64,000 nucleotides of DNA from Micromonospora sp. C95 (GCF_018070465.1 NZ_JAGPXT010000018.1:1-64000); one strand, 5' to 3'. Shown: positions 51,646 to 60,016, numbered from the stretch's first letter. Made by a program: numbers and translations. Notes: generated by a model from the letters alone, not told the origin.

Positions 51646-52587
51646 GTGCGGCTGACGGGGGTGTCGCCGGGATCGGGCGGAACGGGCCTGACGGTGCAGA
51701 CCGCGCTGGCCAACCCGAGCACCCGTCCCGGCCTGCGCCTGCCGGGGCGGGTGAACCTCATCGCCGGTCCCGTGGACATACCGGTGCTGCACGTCCGGCT
51801 CGGCCTGGTCAGCACGGTCGAGCCGGACGACCCGGAGGCTCCCCGCCGGCTGGTGCAGTTCCATCAGGCGCAGGTGGCGGGCCCGCTGGTGCTGCGGGCC
51901 GGACGGGCCCGGTCGATCCCGTTCGAGTTCCCGGTGCCGTGGGAGACGCCGGTGACCACGCTGGGCGGCGTGCCGTTGCTCAGCCTGCGGATGGGGCTGC
52001 GTACCGAGGTGGCGATCGAAGCCACCCTGGACCAGGGGGCGATGGTGCCGGTGCTGGTCCACCCGTTGCCGACCCAGCAGCACATCCTGGCCGCCCTGGA
52101 CACGCTCGGCTTCCGCGTCCGCCAGTCCGGCCTGGTCGACGGCCGGCTACCCGGCGTGGAGCAGGCCCTGCCCCTGCACCAGCGATGGGGCTTCTGGGTC
52201 GGTCCGCTGTACGCCGGACCGATCACCGAGCTGGAGGTGATCTTCGTGACCAATTCCGCCGGCCTGGAGGTGATCCTCTGGTCCGACCGGAGGCTGGCGC
52301 TGGCCGGGATCACCCACACCAGCATCAGCCGGTTCCGGAGCTGGCACGTCGGCGCGGACCAGCGGGACTGGGTGAGCACCGTGGACGGGTGGCTGCGCGC
52401 GGCCATAAACCGGCACGCCGCCGCGGCGGCACACGCCGACTGGTCGGCCCCCATCGCCGAGTCGGCCCACGTCAGCCGCCCACCTGACCGGCCGTTGCCA
52501 CCTGGCCCGGAGCCTGGTGGCGACGCGGGTGGTGCCGGTGTCGGCGGCGGCGAGGGCGGTGGTGGCGGTGGTGGCGGTGGCACGTGA
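51646..52587 (+). CDS. Spo0M-like sporulation/arrestin-fold protein
   Basis: 313 residues from GTG 51646 (AAGGGG upstream), ten bases after the CNNM pair and likely in the same operon. The Spo0M (SpoOM) pattern is clear: NPSTRPGLRLPGRVNLIAG, PFEFPVPWETPVTT, LDQGAMVPVLVHPLP and a C-terminal half with WSDRRLALAGITH. Arrestin-like N-terminal fold; in Bacillus Spo0M modulates sporulation and associates with the cytoskeleton. The last ~40 residues are a Gly-rich low-complexity tail. Confidence 0.82.
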   Translation: MRLTGVSPGSGGTGLTVQTALANPSTRPGLRLPGRVNLIAGPVDIPVLHVRLGLVSTVEPDDPEAPRRLVQFHQAQVAGPLVLRAGRARSIPFEFPVPWETPVTTLGGVPLLSLRMGLRTEVAIEATLDQGAMVPVLVHPLPTQQHILAALDTLGFRVRQSGLVDGRLPGVEQALPLHQRWGFWVGPLYAGPITELEVIFVTNSAGLEVILWSDRRLALAGITHTSISRFRSWHVGADQRDWVSTVDGWLRAAINRHAAAAAHADWSAPIAESAHVSRPPDRPLPPGPEPGGDAGGAGVGGGEGGGGGGGGGT

Positions 52588-52604
52588 GGGCGCCCGCCCG
52601 CCGG

Positions 52605-53267
52605 TCAACCCTGGGCGAGCTTGAGGCCGAAGCCGAGGAAGAGGGCACCCACCGCGCTTGTCGCGCCGGCCGCCAGCCGGCGACGCCGACTGAACTGGGC
52701 GGCCAGGAAGGTACCCGCGAAGATCAACGCGGTCAGGTAGAGCGCGCTTGTCACCTGGGCGATCAGACCGAGCAGCAGGAACGACAGCGCCGGCCAGGGG
52801 TAGGTCGGGTCGACGAACTGGATGAAGAACGAGACGAAGAACAGGATCGCCTTCGGGTTGAGCAGACTGATCACCAGCGCCTTGCGGAACGGGCTGCGCA
52901 TCGCCGCCGGCTCCGCGGCGTCGATCAACCGCGGGGTGGCCGGGTCGTGGCGGTCCCGCCAGCGCCGCCACGCCCCGCGCAGCATGGTCAACCCGACATA
53001 GCCCAGGTACGCGGCCCCCGCGTACTTGATCACGAGGAAGACCGGCGGGTACGCCTTGAGCAGCGACGCCACTCCGGCCGCCGAGAGGAACATCAGGATC
53101 GCGTCACCGACCCAGACGCCGCTCGCCGCCCGGTAGCCGACGCCGACGCCGCGCCGCGCGGCGGTGGAGAGGACGAACAACGAGTTGGGGCCGGGCAGCA
53201 GCACGATGGCCACGGTGCCCAACACGTACGTCCACAGGTCGGTGATTCCCAGCACGTCCGACATCAT
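52605..53267 (-). CDS. LysE/RhtB-family exporter, LeuE-like
   Basis: 220 residues with six membrane helices. The LysE-family signature VLLPGPNSLFVLSTAARRG and the conserved KYAGAAYLGYVG and ISLLNPKAILFFVSFFIQFVDP blocks are present. The latter resembles LeuE (leucine/neutral amino-acid export). The ATG at 53265-53267 overlaps the upstream stop (ATGA), so it is coupled to the FMN/GNAT fusion gene. Confidence 0.85.
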   Translation of the reverse strand: MMSDVLGITDLWTYVLGTVAIVLLPGPNSLFVLSTAARRGVGVGYRAASGVWVGDAILMFLSAAGVASLLKAYPPVFLVIKYAGAAYLGYVGLTMLRGAWRRWRDRHDPATPRLIDAAEPAAMRSPFRKALVISLLNPKAILFFVSFFIQFVDPTYPWPALSFLLLGLIAQVTSALYLTALIFAGTFLAAQFSRRRRLAAGATSAVGALFLGFGLKLAQG

Positions 53268-54499
53268 CGGGCCGACGTGGCCTGAGCGCGAAGCCTTTCC
53301 CGCAGGCTGACCTGTGCTTTCGGCCACTCGTCGACGGTCATCGAATACTGCACGGTGTCCCGCCACGAGCCGTCCGGCCGCAACCGGTGCATCCGCAGCA
53401 CTCCCTCCCGGGTCGCGCCGAGCCGCTCGATGGCGCGCTGCGAGCGCTCGTTGCGGATGTCGGTGTGCCAGACCACCCGCACCGCGTCCAGTTCGTCGAA
53501 GGCGCGGGTGAGCAGCAGCAGCTTCGCCTCGGTGTTGATCCCGGTACGCCACCACGGCCGGCCGAGCATGGTGTGTCCGATCGTCACCGACCGACGCGCC
53601 GGGTCGATCTCGTAGTACGAGGTGGAGCCGACCACCGCGCCGGTGGCCGCGCATCGTTGCGCCCAGGCGACCCGGTGCTCGTCGGCGAGAGCCGCGCTGA
53701 TCACCTCACGCAGCTGGCCCGGACCGGTCGGCAACGATCCGCTCAGGTACCGCCAGACCTCGGGATCGGCGGTGGCCGCGTACAACTCGTCGGTGTGAGC
53801 CTCGTCGAGTGGCTCCAGCAGCACGTGTGCGCCACCCAGGACCGCCGGCTCGTGCCAGGGCGAGCGGCGCGGGCGCAGGTAGGCCGGCAGTGGCGCGGTG
53901 ACCCCGGCGTCCGGCTCCGGCCGGCCGGGGGTCAGCCGCAGCGGCACCACCCCGGCCCAGTGCGCCAGGTCGAGATCGGCCGGGTCGTCGCGCACCCCGC
54001 CGGTGCGGGAGCGCAGCGACACCTCGGTCAGCGGCAGCGCCAGCACGGCCGTCTCGGCCAACTCCCGCCGGCTCGGCGGTCGGCTGTCCGCCGCGCGGCC
54101 GGTGCCGACCTTCTCCACCAGGGCGGTGAGCACGTCGGCCTTCTCGATCTGGTCGGTGACCAGGTGTGCGGTGCCGTGCGCGACCACCGACCGGTAGTTG
54201 GCGCTGTGGTGGAACTGGGAGCGCCCGTAGACCAGCCCGTCGAGCAGGGTGACCGCGACGCAGACCGGCAGGCCGTCCGCGCGGGCCGCGAGCAGCGGCC
54301 GGCTGCCGGTGGAGCCGTGCAGGTAGAGCGTGTCGCCGCTGCGCACGTGCAGCGTGGGCAGCACCCGGGGCTCGCCGTCCACGGTGAACCCGAGCGCGCA
54401 GTGGTACGCCTCGTCGAGCACGGCGTGGGTGGCGGTGCGGTCGTAGCTCATCCGGTCCCGGGAACGGCTGGCGGTGGTGCGGGTGGTCTGCGGGTACAT
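53264..54499 (-). CDS. Fusion of FMN-binding split barrel (PNPOx-like) and GNAT acetyltransferase
   Basis: 411 residues. The N-terminal half (about 15-200) is a pyridoxamine-phosphate-oxidase-like flavin-binding barrel (YHCALGFTVDGEPRVLPTLHV, LYLHGSTGSRPLLA, VYGRSQFHHSANYRSVV). The C-terminal half (about 215-400) is a RimJ-type GNAT (HVLLEPLDEAHTDELYAAT, NTEAKLLLLTRAFDELDAVRV, NERSQRAIERLGATREGVLR). GGTGGAGG before ATG 54497-54499 fixes the start. Divergent from a MocR-type PLP-dependent regulator with only 34 bp between, so probably its target. Substrates unknown. Confidence 0.83.
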   Translation of the reverse strand: MYPQTTRTTASRSRDRMSYDRTATHAVLDEAYHCALGFTVDGEPRVLPTLHVRSGDTLYLHGSTGSRPLLAARADGLPVCVAVTLLDGLVYGRSQFHHSANYRSVVAHGTAHLVTDQIEKADVLTALVEKVGTGRAADSRPPSRRELAETAVLALPLTEVSLRSRTGGVRDDPADLDLAHWAGVVPLRLTPGRPEPDAGVTAPLPAYLRPRRSPWHEPAVLGGAHVLLEPLDEAHTDELYAATADPEVWRYLSGSLPTGPGQLREVISAALADEHRVAWAQRCAATGAVVGSTSYYEIDPARRSVTIGHTMLGRPWWRTGINTEAKLLLLTRAFDELDAVRVVWHTDIRNERSQRAIERLGATREGVLRMHRLRPDGSWRDTVQYSMTVDEWPKAQVSLRERLRAQATSAR

Positions 54500-54509
54500 G
54501 CCTCCACCT

Positions 54510-54523
54510 TTGTTCTAGTACAA
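54510..54523. promoter_or_regulatory. MocR operator candidate in the divergent promoter
   Basis: TTGTTCTAGTACAA is a near-perfect 14-bp palindrome (one mismatched pair) that overlaps the plus-strand -10 element TACAAT (54519-54524). Placed between the FMN/GNAT fusion and the MocR gene, it is where an autoregulator would bind. Confidence 0.5.
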
Positions 54524-54533
54524 TCCCTGTTTT

Positions 54534-55874
54534 GTGTCAGCACGCTATCAGGTGACCGGTGCGACGGCCGTCGAGATTTCGGCCAGCATCGAATCCGCCA
54601 TCCGCGACGCCACCCTCGCCCCCGGCGACCCCCTGCCACCGGTGCGCACGCTCGCCGCCCACCTGGCCGTCAGCCCCGCCACCGTCTCCCGCGCCTACGC
54701 CGAACTGCGCCGCCGCGGACTCGTCGTCACCGCCGGTCGGCACGGCACCCGGGTACGGCCCCGACCGCCGGTCGCCGCCCGACGAGCCGCGCTGCGCCCG
54801 CCGCCCGCACCCGGCCTGCGCGATCTGTCCCGTGGACAACCCGACCAGCGGCTGCTGCCGCCGCTGCGTCGGCACCTGGCCGCCCTCGCCGACACCGTCG
54901 GCGACCCGGTGGGCTACCCCGACCTCGGCGTACTGCCCGAGATGACCGAGATGGCCGGGGCACGCCTGGCCGCCGACGGGGTGCCGGCCCCCGGGCTGAC
55001 CCTCACCGGCGGCGCGCTGGACGGCATCGAGCGCCTGCTCGGCGCGCACCTGCGCCACGGCGACGCGGTCGCCGTGGAGGATCCGGGCTGGGCCGGCCTG
55101 CTCGACCTGCTGGCCGCCCTCGGGTTACGGCCGATCGGAATGCCCGTCGACGACGACGGCCCGATCGTCGCGGGAGTCGCCGCCGCCCTCGCCGCCGGAG
55201 CACGAGCGCTCATCGTGACCAGCCGGGCCCAGAACCCCACCGGCGCGGCGGTCTCCGCCGACCGGGCCGACGCCCTGCGCACCCTGCTAGCCGGCCGGGC
55301 CGACCTGCTGTTGATCGAGGACGATCACGCCGCCGAGCTGGCCCGCGTACCGTTGCACCCGCTGGCCGGAGCCACCACCCACTGGGCCTTCCTCCGCTCG
55401 GTGAGCAAGCCCTTCGGCCCCGACCTGCGCCTGGCCGTGCTGGCCGGAGACGAGACCACGGTGGCGCGGGTGGCCGGCCGGTCCCGGGTCGGCACCGGTT
55501 GGGTCTCCACCGTGCTGCAACGGCTCGTGCTCTCGCTCTGGGCAGACCCGGAGACGACCGCCCTTGTCGACCGGGCGGCGCAGAGCTACGAACGGCGGCG
55601 GCACGCCCTGGTCACCGCCCTCACCGACCGTGGCCTGCCCGCCCACGGCCGCACCGGCATCAACGTCTGGGTCGCGGTGGACGACGAGACAAGCGCGCTG
55701 ACCACCCTGCGCGACGCCGGCTGGGCGGTCGCGCCGGGCGCCCTCTACCGGATCGCCGGCCCGCCGGGACTACGCATCACCGTCAGCGACCTGCCCGAGG
55801 CGGAGATCCCGGCGCTCGCCGACACGGTCGCCCGCGCGGCCCACCCCACCCCGTCACCGGGCTTCACCGCCTGA
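54534..55874 (+). CDS. MocR-type GntR/aminotransferase regulator
   Basis: 446 residues. N-terminal GntR winged helix (about 8-75; PLPPVRTLAAHLAVSPATVSRAYAELRRRGLV) is fused to a type-I PLP-dependent aminotransferase fold. The PLP Lys is in RSVSKPFGPDLRL (near residue 297), with TSRAQNPTG and IEDDHAAEL upstream. MocR regulators (PdxR, GabR, PtsJ, EhuR) sense PLP or amino acids and often control a divergent gene, here the PNPOx-like/GNAT fusion and leuE-type exporter. GTG at 54534 lies 10 bases after a -10 TACAAT. Confidence 0.87.
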   Translation: MSARYQVTGATAVEISASIESAIRDATLAPGDPLPPVRTLAAHLAVSPATVSRAYAELRRRGLVVTAGRHGTRVRPRPPVAARRAALRPPPAPGLRDLSRGQPDQRLLPPLRRHLAALADTVGDPVGYPDLGVLPEMTEMAGARLAADGVPAPGLTLTGGALDGIERLLGAHLRHGDAVAVEDPGWAGLLDLLAALGLRPIGMPVDDDGPIVAGVAAALAAGARALIVTSRAQNPTGAAVSADRADALRTLLAGRADLLLIEDDHAAELARVPLHPLAGATTHWAFLRSVSKPFGPDLRLAVLAGDETTVARVAGRSRVGTGWVSTVLQRLVLSLWADPETTALVDRAAQSYERRRHALVTALTDRGLPAHGRTGINVWVAVDDETSALTTLRDAGWAVAPGALYRIAGPPGLRITVSDLPEAEIPALADTVARAAHPTPSPGFTA

Positions 55875-55989
55875 CCAGCCCCCTGTCGCCTTACGACACG
55901 TGAGGTCGCACACCCAGATCCCCTCGGCCGTCCGTGCCCGGGCCGAGCCAGCGCCACCCCACGTCGCGCCGCCCGAGCCGGCGGTCGAG

Positions 55990-56096
55990 CCAGCAACTTC
56001 CCCGATGTTGCTGGCTCGGGGCGGGTGGTGGCAGCAACTTCCCCGATGTTGCTGGTGGGGGTGGGGTTTGGGGCAGCAGGATCCCCGATGTTGCTG
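55990..56096 (+). repeat. Three hairpin repeats at ~42-bp spacing
   Basis: Three copies of a 23-base unit CAGCAAC-N9-GTTGCTG at 55991-56013, 56032-56054 and 56074-56096. The first two are identical with perfect 7-bp stems; in the third the left arm is CAGCAGG. Spacers are G/T-rich and differ. The 482-bp gap 55875-56356 holds this array and the next one but no supported gene. Confidence 0.75.
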
Positions 56097-56179
56097 ACAA
56101 GGGCGCGGGTTGGGCCGCCGGCACGGGCTGCCGAGTGTCCGGCGGGCGCAGGCGTCAGGAGTGACGTCGGGCCCGGCAT

Positions 56180-56261
56180 GCGGCGTTTCGGGTCCTCGCG
56201 TCGGGTGGATACGCCGAGGTGCGGCGTTTCGGGCCCTCCCGGCGAGCGGATAGGCCGAGGT
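56180..56261 (+). repeat. Two 41-bp direct repeats
   Basis: Units 56180-56220 and 56221-56261 abut exactly; both begin GCGGCGTTTCGGG, have GGATA in the middle and end GCCGAGGT, with seven differences between them. A third partial unit (GCGGC, then TCGG) starts at 56262. The period is nearly that of the hairpin array 85 bp upstream. Confidence 0.75.
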
Positions 56262-56343
56262 GCGGCACCTCGGTTTGCCTGGGGCGCGGAGGGCCGCGAG
56301 GCGACGCGCCGCCGCTGGCTCGCGTGGGCCGTGCCACAGCGGG

Positions 56344-56349
56344 TAGAAC
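56344..56349 (+). promoter_or_regulatory. -10 element before udgX
   Basis: TAGAAC ends seven bases before ATG 56357, a leaderless layout. Confidence 0.45.
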
Positions 56350-56356
56350 AGTCGCC

Positions 56357-57058
56357 ATGGCCGACACCGACACCGCGCCCGGCGCCCAGCGGTTCATCCC
56401 GCCACAGGCCGACACCCTCGACGACCTGCGGGCCGCCGCCACCGGCTGTCGCGGCTGCGAGCTGTACCGGGACGCCTCACAGACCGTCTTCGGCCGGGGC
56501 GACACCACCGCCCGGGTGGTCTTCGTCGGCGAGCAGCCCGGCGACATGGAAGACCAGAAGGGACTGCCCTTCGTCGGCCCGGCAGGAAGACTGCTCCGCA
56601 AGGCGGTCGACGACGCCAAGCTCGACCCGGCCCACATCTACCTCACCAACGCGGTCAAGCACTTCCGCTTCGAACTACGCGGCAAGCGGCGGATCCACCA
56701 GACCCCCGACCGGGTACACATCACCGCCTGCCGGCCCTGGTTGGTCGCCGAGTTCGCCCAGTTGGCCCCCGAGGTGATCGTGGTGCTCGGGGCGACCGCC
56801 GCCAAGGCGCTGCTCGGCCCGACGTTCCGGGTCACCCGCCAGCGCGGCGAACTGCTGCCCTGGCCAGCCGCCGCCCAACACCCGGAGGATTTCCAGCGGG
56901 TACCGGTGGACAGCGCCGGAGGGATCACCGACGCGCCCCCGGCCCAACTGCTGGCCACCATCCATCCGTCCGCCGTGCTCCGGGCCGACAACCAGGACGT
57001 CGCGTACGACGGGCTGGTCGCCGACCTCACCGTCGTCTCCCGCGCCCTCGCCGGCTGA
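56357..57058 (+). CDS. udgX: UdgX-type uracil-DNA glycosylase
   Basis: 233 residues. Family-4-like uracil-DNA glycosylase with an N-terminal Fe-S Cys pair (CRGCELYRD), motif A GEQPGDMEDQKGLPFVGPAG, and the insertion loop GKRRIHQTP (near residue 115). The KRRIH loop is the diagnostic of UdgX, where its His forms a covalent bond to the abasic sugar after uracil removal, so the protein stays fixed on DNA. The C-terminal Fe-S Cys (TACRPW) and TIHPSAVLR motif are intact. ATG 56357 chosen; an upstream extension lies over the 41-bp repeats. Confidence 0.92.
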   Translation: MADTDTAPGAQRFIPPQADTLDDLRAAATGCRGCELYRDASQTVFGRGDTTARVVFVGEQPGDMEDQKGLPFVGPAGRLLRKAVDDAKLDPAHIYLTNAVKHFRFELRGKRRIHQTPDRVHITACRPWLVAEFAQLAPEVIVVLGATAAKALLGPTFRVTRQRGELLPWPAAAQHPEDFQRVPVDSAGGITDAPPAQLLATIHPSAVLRADNQDVAYDGLVADLTVVSRALAG

Positions 57059-57077
57059 CGCCCGCGCCCGGCGGTGC

Positions 57078-57083
57078 CAGACT
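57078..57083 (+). promoter_or_regulatory. -10 element before the acyl-CoA dehydrogenase gene
   Basis: CAGACT ends seven bases before ATG 57091, within the 32-bp gap after udgX. Leaderless layout. Confidence 0.4.
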
Positions 57084-57090
57084 TGCCGCC

Positions 57091-58230
57091 ATGCAGCAGC
57101 ACCTCTACCAGCCCGACCACGACGAGTTCCGGGATCTGTGCCGGCGTTTCCTGGACCGCGAGGCCGTGCCGCACCACGAGCGTTGGGAGACCGACGGCAT
57201 CGTCGACCGCGAGGTGTGGCGGAAGGCCGGCGCCGCCGGGCTGCTCGGGCCGGACGTCGACGAGGCGTACGGCGGCGGCGGACAGCGGGACTTCCGGTAC
57301 AACGCGGTGCTGGTCGAGGAGATCGTCAACTCGGGCTGCTCCGGGCTCGGCTTCGGCCTGCACAACGACGTGGTCGCGCCGTACCTCACCGAGCTGACCA
57401 CCGAGGAGCAGCGCCAGCGCTGGCTGCCCCGGTTCTGCTCCGGCGACCTGGTCACCGCCATCGCGATGAGCGAACCCGGCGCCGGCTCCGACCTGGCCGG
57501 CGTCCGCACCACAGCCGTCCGCGACGGCGACAGCTACCTGCTCAACGGGCAGAAGACGTTCATCACCAACGGTGAGCTGGCCGACCTGGTGATCGTGGTG
57601 GCCCGTACCGCCGACGAGGGTGCCCACGGCGTGAGCCTGATCGCGGTGGAGACCGGAACCGCCGGCTTCACCCGGGGCCGCCGGCTGGCCAAGGTCGGCC
57701 TGAAGGCCAACGACACCGCCGAACTCTTCTTCGACGACTGCCGGGTGCCGGCGGCCAACCTCGTCGGCACCGAGAACCACGGCTTCTACCACCTGATGGC
57801 CAACCTGCCGAGGGAACGGCTCAGCATCGCCATCGCCGCGGTCGCCGCCGCGGAACGGCTGCTCGCCCTCACCCTGGACTACGCGCGTACCCGGGAGGCG
57901 TTCGGCCGGCCGATCGGAAAGTTCCAGCACAACCGGTTCCTCCTCGCCGAACTGGACACCGAGGTCACCATCGCGCGGACCTTCGTCAACCACTGTGTCG
58001 CCGAGTTCAACGCCGGCCGGCTGTCGGTGACCGACGCGGCCAAGGCCAAGTGGTGGACCACGGAGCTACAGAACCGGGTCGCCGACCGGAGCGTGCAGTT
58101 GCACGGCGGCTACGGCTTCATGGCGGAGTACCCGGTGGCGCGGGCCTGGCTGGACAGCCGGGTGCAGACCATCTACGGCGGCACCACGGAGATCATGAAG
58201 GAGATCATCGGTCGCGGCCTGGGGCTGTGA
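57091..58230 (+). CDS. Acyl-CoA dehydrogenase
   Basis: 379-residue FAD enzyme catalysing alpha,beta-desaturation of acyl-CoA. Signatures: MSEPGAGSDLAGVRT, NGQKTFITNG, the middle beta domain, REAFGRPIGKFQHNRF, QLHGGYGFMAEYPVAR, and the catalytic Glu in YGGTTEIMKEIIGR. The Glu in this C-terminal position fits short/medium-chain and long-chain-type (FadE) enzymes rather than isovaleryl-type. Chain specificity cannot be told from sequence alone. Confidence 0.92.
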   Translation: MQQHLYQPDHDEFRDLCRRFLDREAVPHHERWETDGIVDREVWRKAGAAGLLGPDVDEAYGGGGQRDFRYNAVLVEEIVNSGCSGLGFGLHNDVVAPYLTELTTEEQRQRWLPRFCSGDLVTAIAMSEPGAGSDLAGVRTTAVRDGDSYLLNGQKTFITNGELADLVIVVARTADEGAHGVSLIAVETGTAGFTRGRRLAKVGLKANDTAELFFDDCRVPAANLVGTENHGFYHLMANLPRERLSIAIAAVAAAERLLALTLDYARTREAFGRPIGKFQHNRFLLAELDTEVTIARTFVNHCVAEFNAGRLSVTDAAKAKWWTTELQNRVADRSVQLHGGYGFMAEYPVARAWLDSRVQTIYGGTTEIMKEIIGRGLGL

Positions 58231-58298
58231 CGAAAACCGGGCTGCCGACCGTCGGTCGGGTGCGAAAAGATGGTCACCCCTTACCAAGGAGCCTCCCG

Positions 58299-59681
58299 TT
58301 GGCCACTGACCTGACGACCACACCGGCGCACCCGGACGTCGCGCCGATCCAGCGGCGCACCCTGCGGCTGCTCTTCACCACCCAGGTCGTCGGCGGCATC
58401 GGCGTGACCATCGGCATCGCCGTCGGCGCCCTGCTCGCCGCCGAGATCGCCGGCACCGCTGTGGCCGGCCTGGCGCAGAGCGCCGCCGTGGTCGGCGCGG
58501 CCCTGCTCGCCGTACCGGTCACCCGGATCATCACCGGGCACGGCCGCCGCCCCGGCCTGGCCGTCGCGTACCTGGTGGGGGCGCTCGGCGGAACGCTTGT
58601 CGTGCTCGCCGCGGCGACCCGGTCGGTCCCGCTGCTCTTTCTCGGCATGCTCCTCTTCGGCGGCGGCTCCGCCGCCAACCTCCAGGCCCGCTACGCCGCG
58701 GTCGACCTCGCCGAACCGGACCGGCGTGCCCGGCAACTGTCGCTGATCGTCTGGGCCACCACCATCGGCGCGGTCGCCGCCCCGAACTTCGCCGCCCTCG
58801 CCGACCGCACCACAAGCGGCTGGGGACTGCCGGCACTGTCCGGCCCGTTCGCGTTCAGCGCCGTCGCGTTCGTGCTCGCCGCCGGCGTACTGCTGCTGTG
58901 GTTGCGGCCCGACCCGCTGCTCACCGCGCGCCGGCTCGCGACGGGCCGGGCCGGCGAGTCCGAGCCGACCCCACCCGGACCGCCACCGGCACCGGCCGAG
59001 CCGGCCCAGGCGGCGTCCGCGCTCGCTCCGGCCGGCCCGGTCCCGGCACCGGCAGCGCCGGCCCGGAACGGCGGAGGCATGCGCGCCGCCTGGTCGGTGG
59101 TACGCGCCCGGCCGGCCGCCCGGCTCGGTGTGTCCGCCGTGGCCGTGGGGCACCTGGTGATGGTGGCGGTGATGGCGATGACCCCGGTGCACCTGCGGGA
59201 GTACTACGCCGTCGACGAGGTGCTGCCGGTGGTCGGGCTGGTGCTCAGCCTGCACATCGCCGGCATGTACGCGCTGGCGCCGGTGGTCGGTTGGCTCGCC
59301 GACCGGTTCGGCCGCCGCCCGGTCATCCTCGGCGGGATCGGCACGCTGCTGGCCGCCTGCGCGGTCGCCGGCACCGCCGGGCACCACACGCCCCGGCTCA
59401 CCGTCGGGCTCATCCTGCTCGGGCTCGGCTGGTCGGCCACCATGGTGGCCGGCTCCACCCTGCTGTCGGAGTCGGTACCGGACGAGGTGCGGCCCAGCGC
59501 CCAGGGACTGTCCGACCTGCTCATGGGGCTGGCCGGAGCGCTGGCCGGCGCACTCAGCGGGTTTGTCATGCAACTCGCGGGTTATCCCGTGCTCACCCTG
59601 CTCGCGGCGGTCGCGGTGGCACCCCTGCTGGCGCTAGCGTTGCGTCCGGTGCCGGTGGGTGCACCGGACAGGAAGGACTGA
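58299..59681 (+). CDS. MFS transporter
   Basis: 460 residues and about 12 membrane helices in two halves, separated by a Pro/Ala-rich cytoplasmic loop of about 60 residues (about 215-270). Family loops: RIITGHGRRPGLAVAYLVGA and GWLADRFGRRPVILGG. The start is an unusual TTG (58299) with an ideal AAGGAG seven bases upstream; the frame continues upstream to GTG 58260 without an RBS. Substrate unknown. The gene follows the acyl-CoA dehydrogenase by 68 bp on the same strand. Confidence 0.82.
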   Translation: MATDLTTTPAHPDVAPIQRRTLRLLFTTQVVGGIGVTIGIAVGALLAAEIAGTAVAGLAQSAAVVGAALLAVPVTRIITGHGRRPGLAVAYLVGALGGTLVVLAAATRSVPLLFLGMLLFGGGSAANLQARYAAVDLAEPDRRARQLSLIVWATTIGAVAAPNFAALADRTTSGWGLPALSGPFAFSAVAFVLAAGVLLLWLRPDPLLTARRLATGRAGESEPTPPGPPPAPAEPAQAASALAPAGPVPAPAAPARNGGGMRAAWSVVRARPAARLGVSAVAVGHLVMVAVMAMTPVHLREYYAVDEVLPVVGLVLSLHIAGMYALAPVVGWLADRFGRRPVILGGIGTLLAACAVAGTAGHHTPRLTVGLILLGLGWSATMVAGSTLLSESVPDEVRPSAQGLSDLLMGLAGALAGALSGFVMQLAGYPVLTLLAAVAVAPLLALALRPVPVGAPDRKD

Positions 59682-59685
59682 TCAC

Positions 59686-59886
59686 GTGCGGCTTACCGAC
59701 TTCTGGTCGCGCCTGGCCGAGGCGTTCGGGCCGGCGTACGCGGCCAGCATCGCCAGCGACCAGGTGCTGTCGGAACTCGGTGGACGAACCATCGAGCAGG
59801 CCCTCAGGGCCGGCGTGGAGACGCACGTGGTGTGGCGCGCCGTGGTCGCGGCCTATCCGGACCGTGTCCCCGCCCGGCTACGCTGA
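59686..59886 (+). CDS. DUF3046 protein
   Basis: 66 residues (GTG 59686, GGAAGG upstream). Typical DUF3046: VRLTDFWSRLAEAFGPAYA, LGGRTIEQALRAG, HVVWRAVV and PARLR at the end. A short actinobacterial family almost always found just upstream of recA; function unknown. Confidence 0.9.
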   Translation: MRLTDFWSRLAEAFGPAYAASIASDQVLSELGGRTIEQALRAGVETHVVWRAVVAAYPDRVPARLR

Positions 59887-59923
59887 GCAGCCGATTCGTT
59901 ACTTCCGCGTGTCTCTTGCCGAG

Positions 59924-59939
59924 TCGTACACCTGTTCGG
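59924..59939 (+). promoter_or_regulatory. LexA (SOS) box upstream of recA
   Basis: TCGTACACCTGTTCGG matches the actinobacterial SOS-box consensus TCGAACNNNNGTTCGA at the outer TCG, the AC and the GTTCG (two mismatches). It lies 148 bp before the recA ATG, in the 185-bp recA upstream region. Confidence 0.7.
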
Positions 59940-59994
59940 CTATTGTCCACAGCGGGGTGCTCGTCCACAGGCCACGGCCAGTCGGCTGGTTTTC

Positions 59995-60016
59995 TGTCGG
60001 ACCCAGCGCCTAGCGT
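59995..60016 (+). promoter_or_regulatory. PafBC-type (RecA-NDp) damage promoter
   Basis: TGTCGGAC (59995-60002), eight bases, then TAGCGT (60011-60016). This fits the RecA-NDp arrangement TGTCRGTG-N8-TANNNT that PafBC uses for LexA-independent DNA-damage induction in actinobacteria, with two mismatches in the first block. It predicts +1 near 60023, beside GTG 60024. Confidence 0.65.

Noticed and set aside
55745..56179. Minus-strand frame with repeated NIGDPAAP/NIGEVAAT-like peptides
   Set aside because: The peptide repeats come directly from the DNA hairpin repeats; no start signal, and half of it is antisense to the MocR gene.
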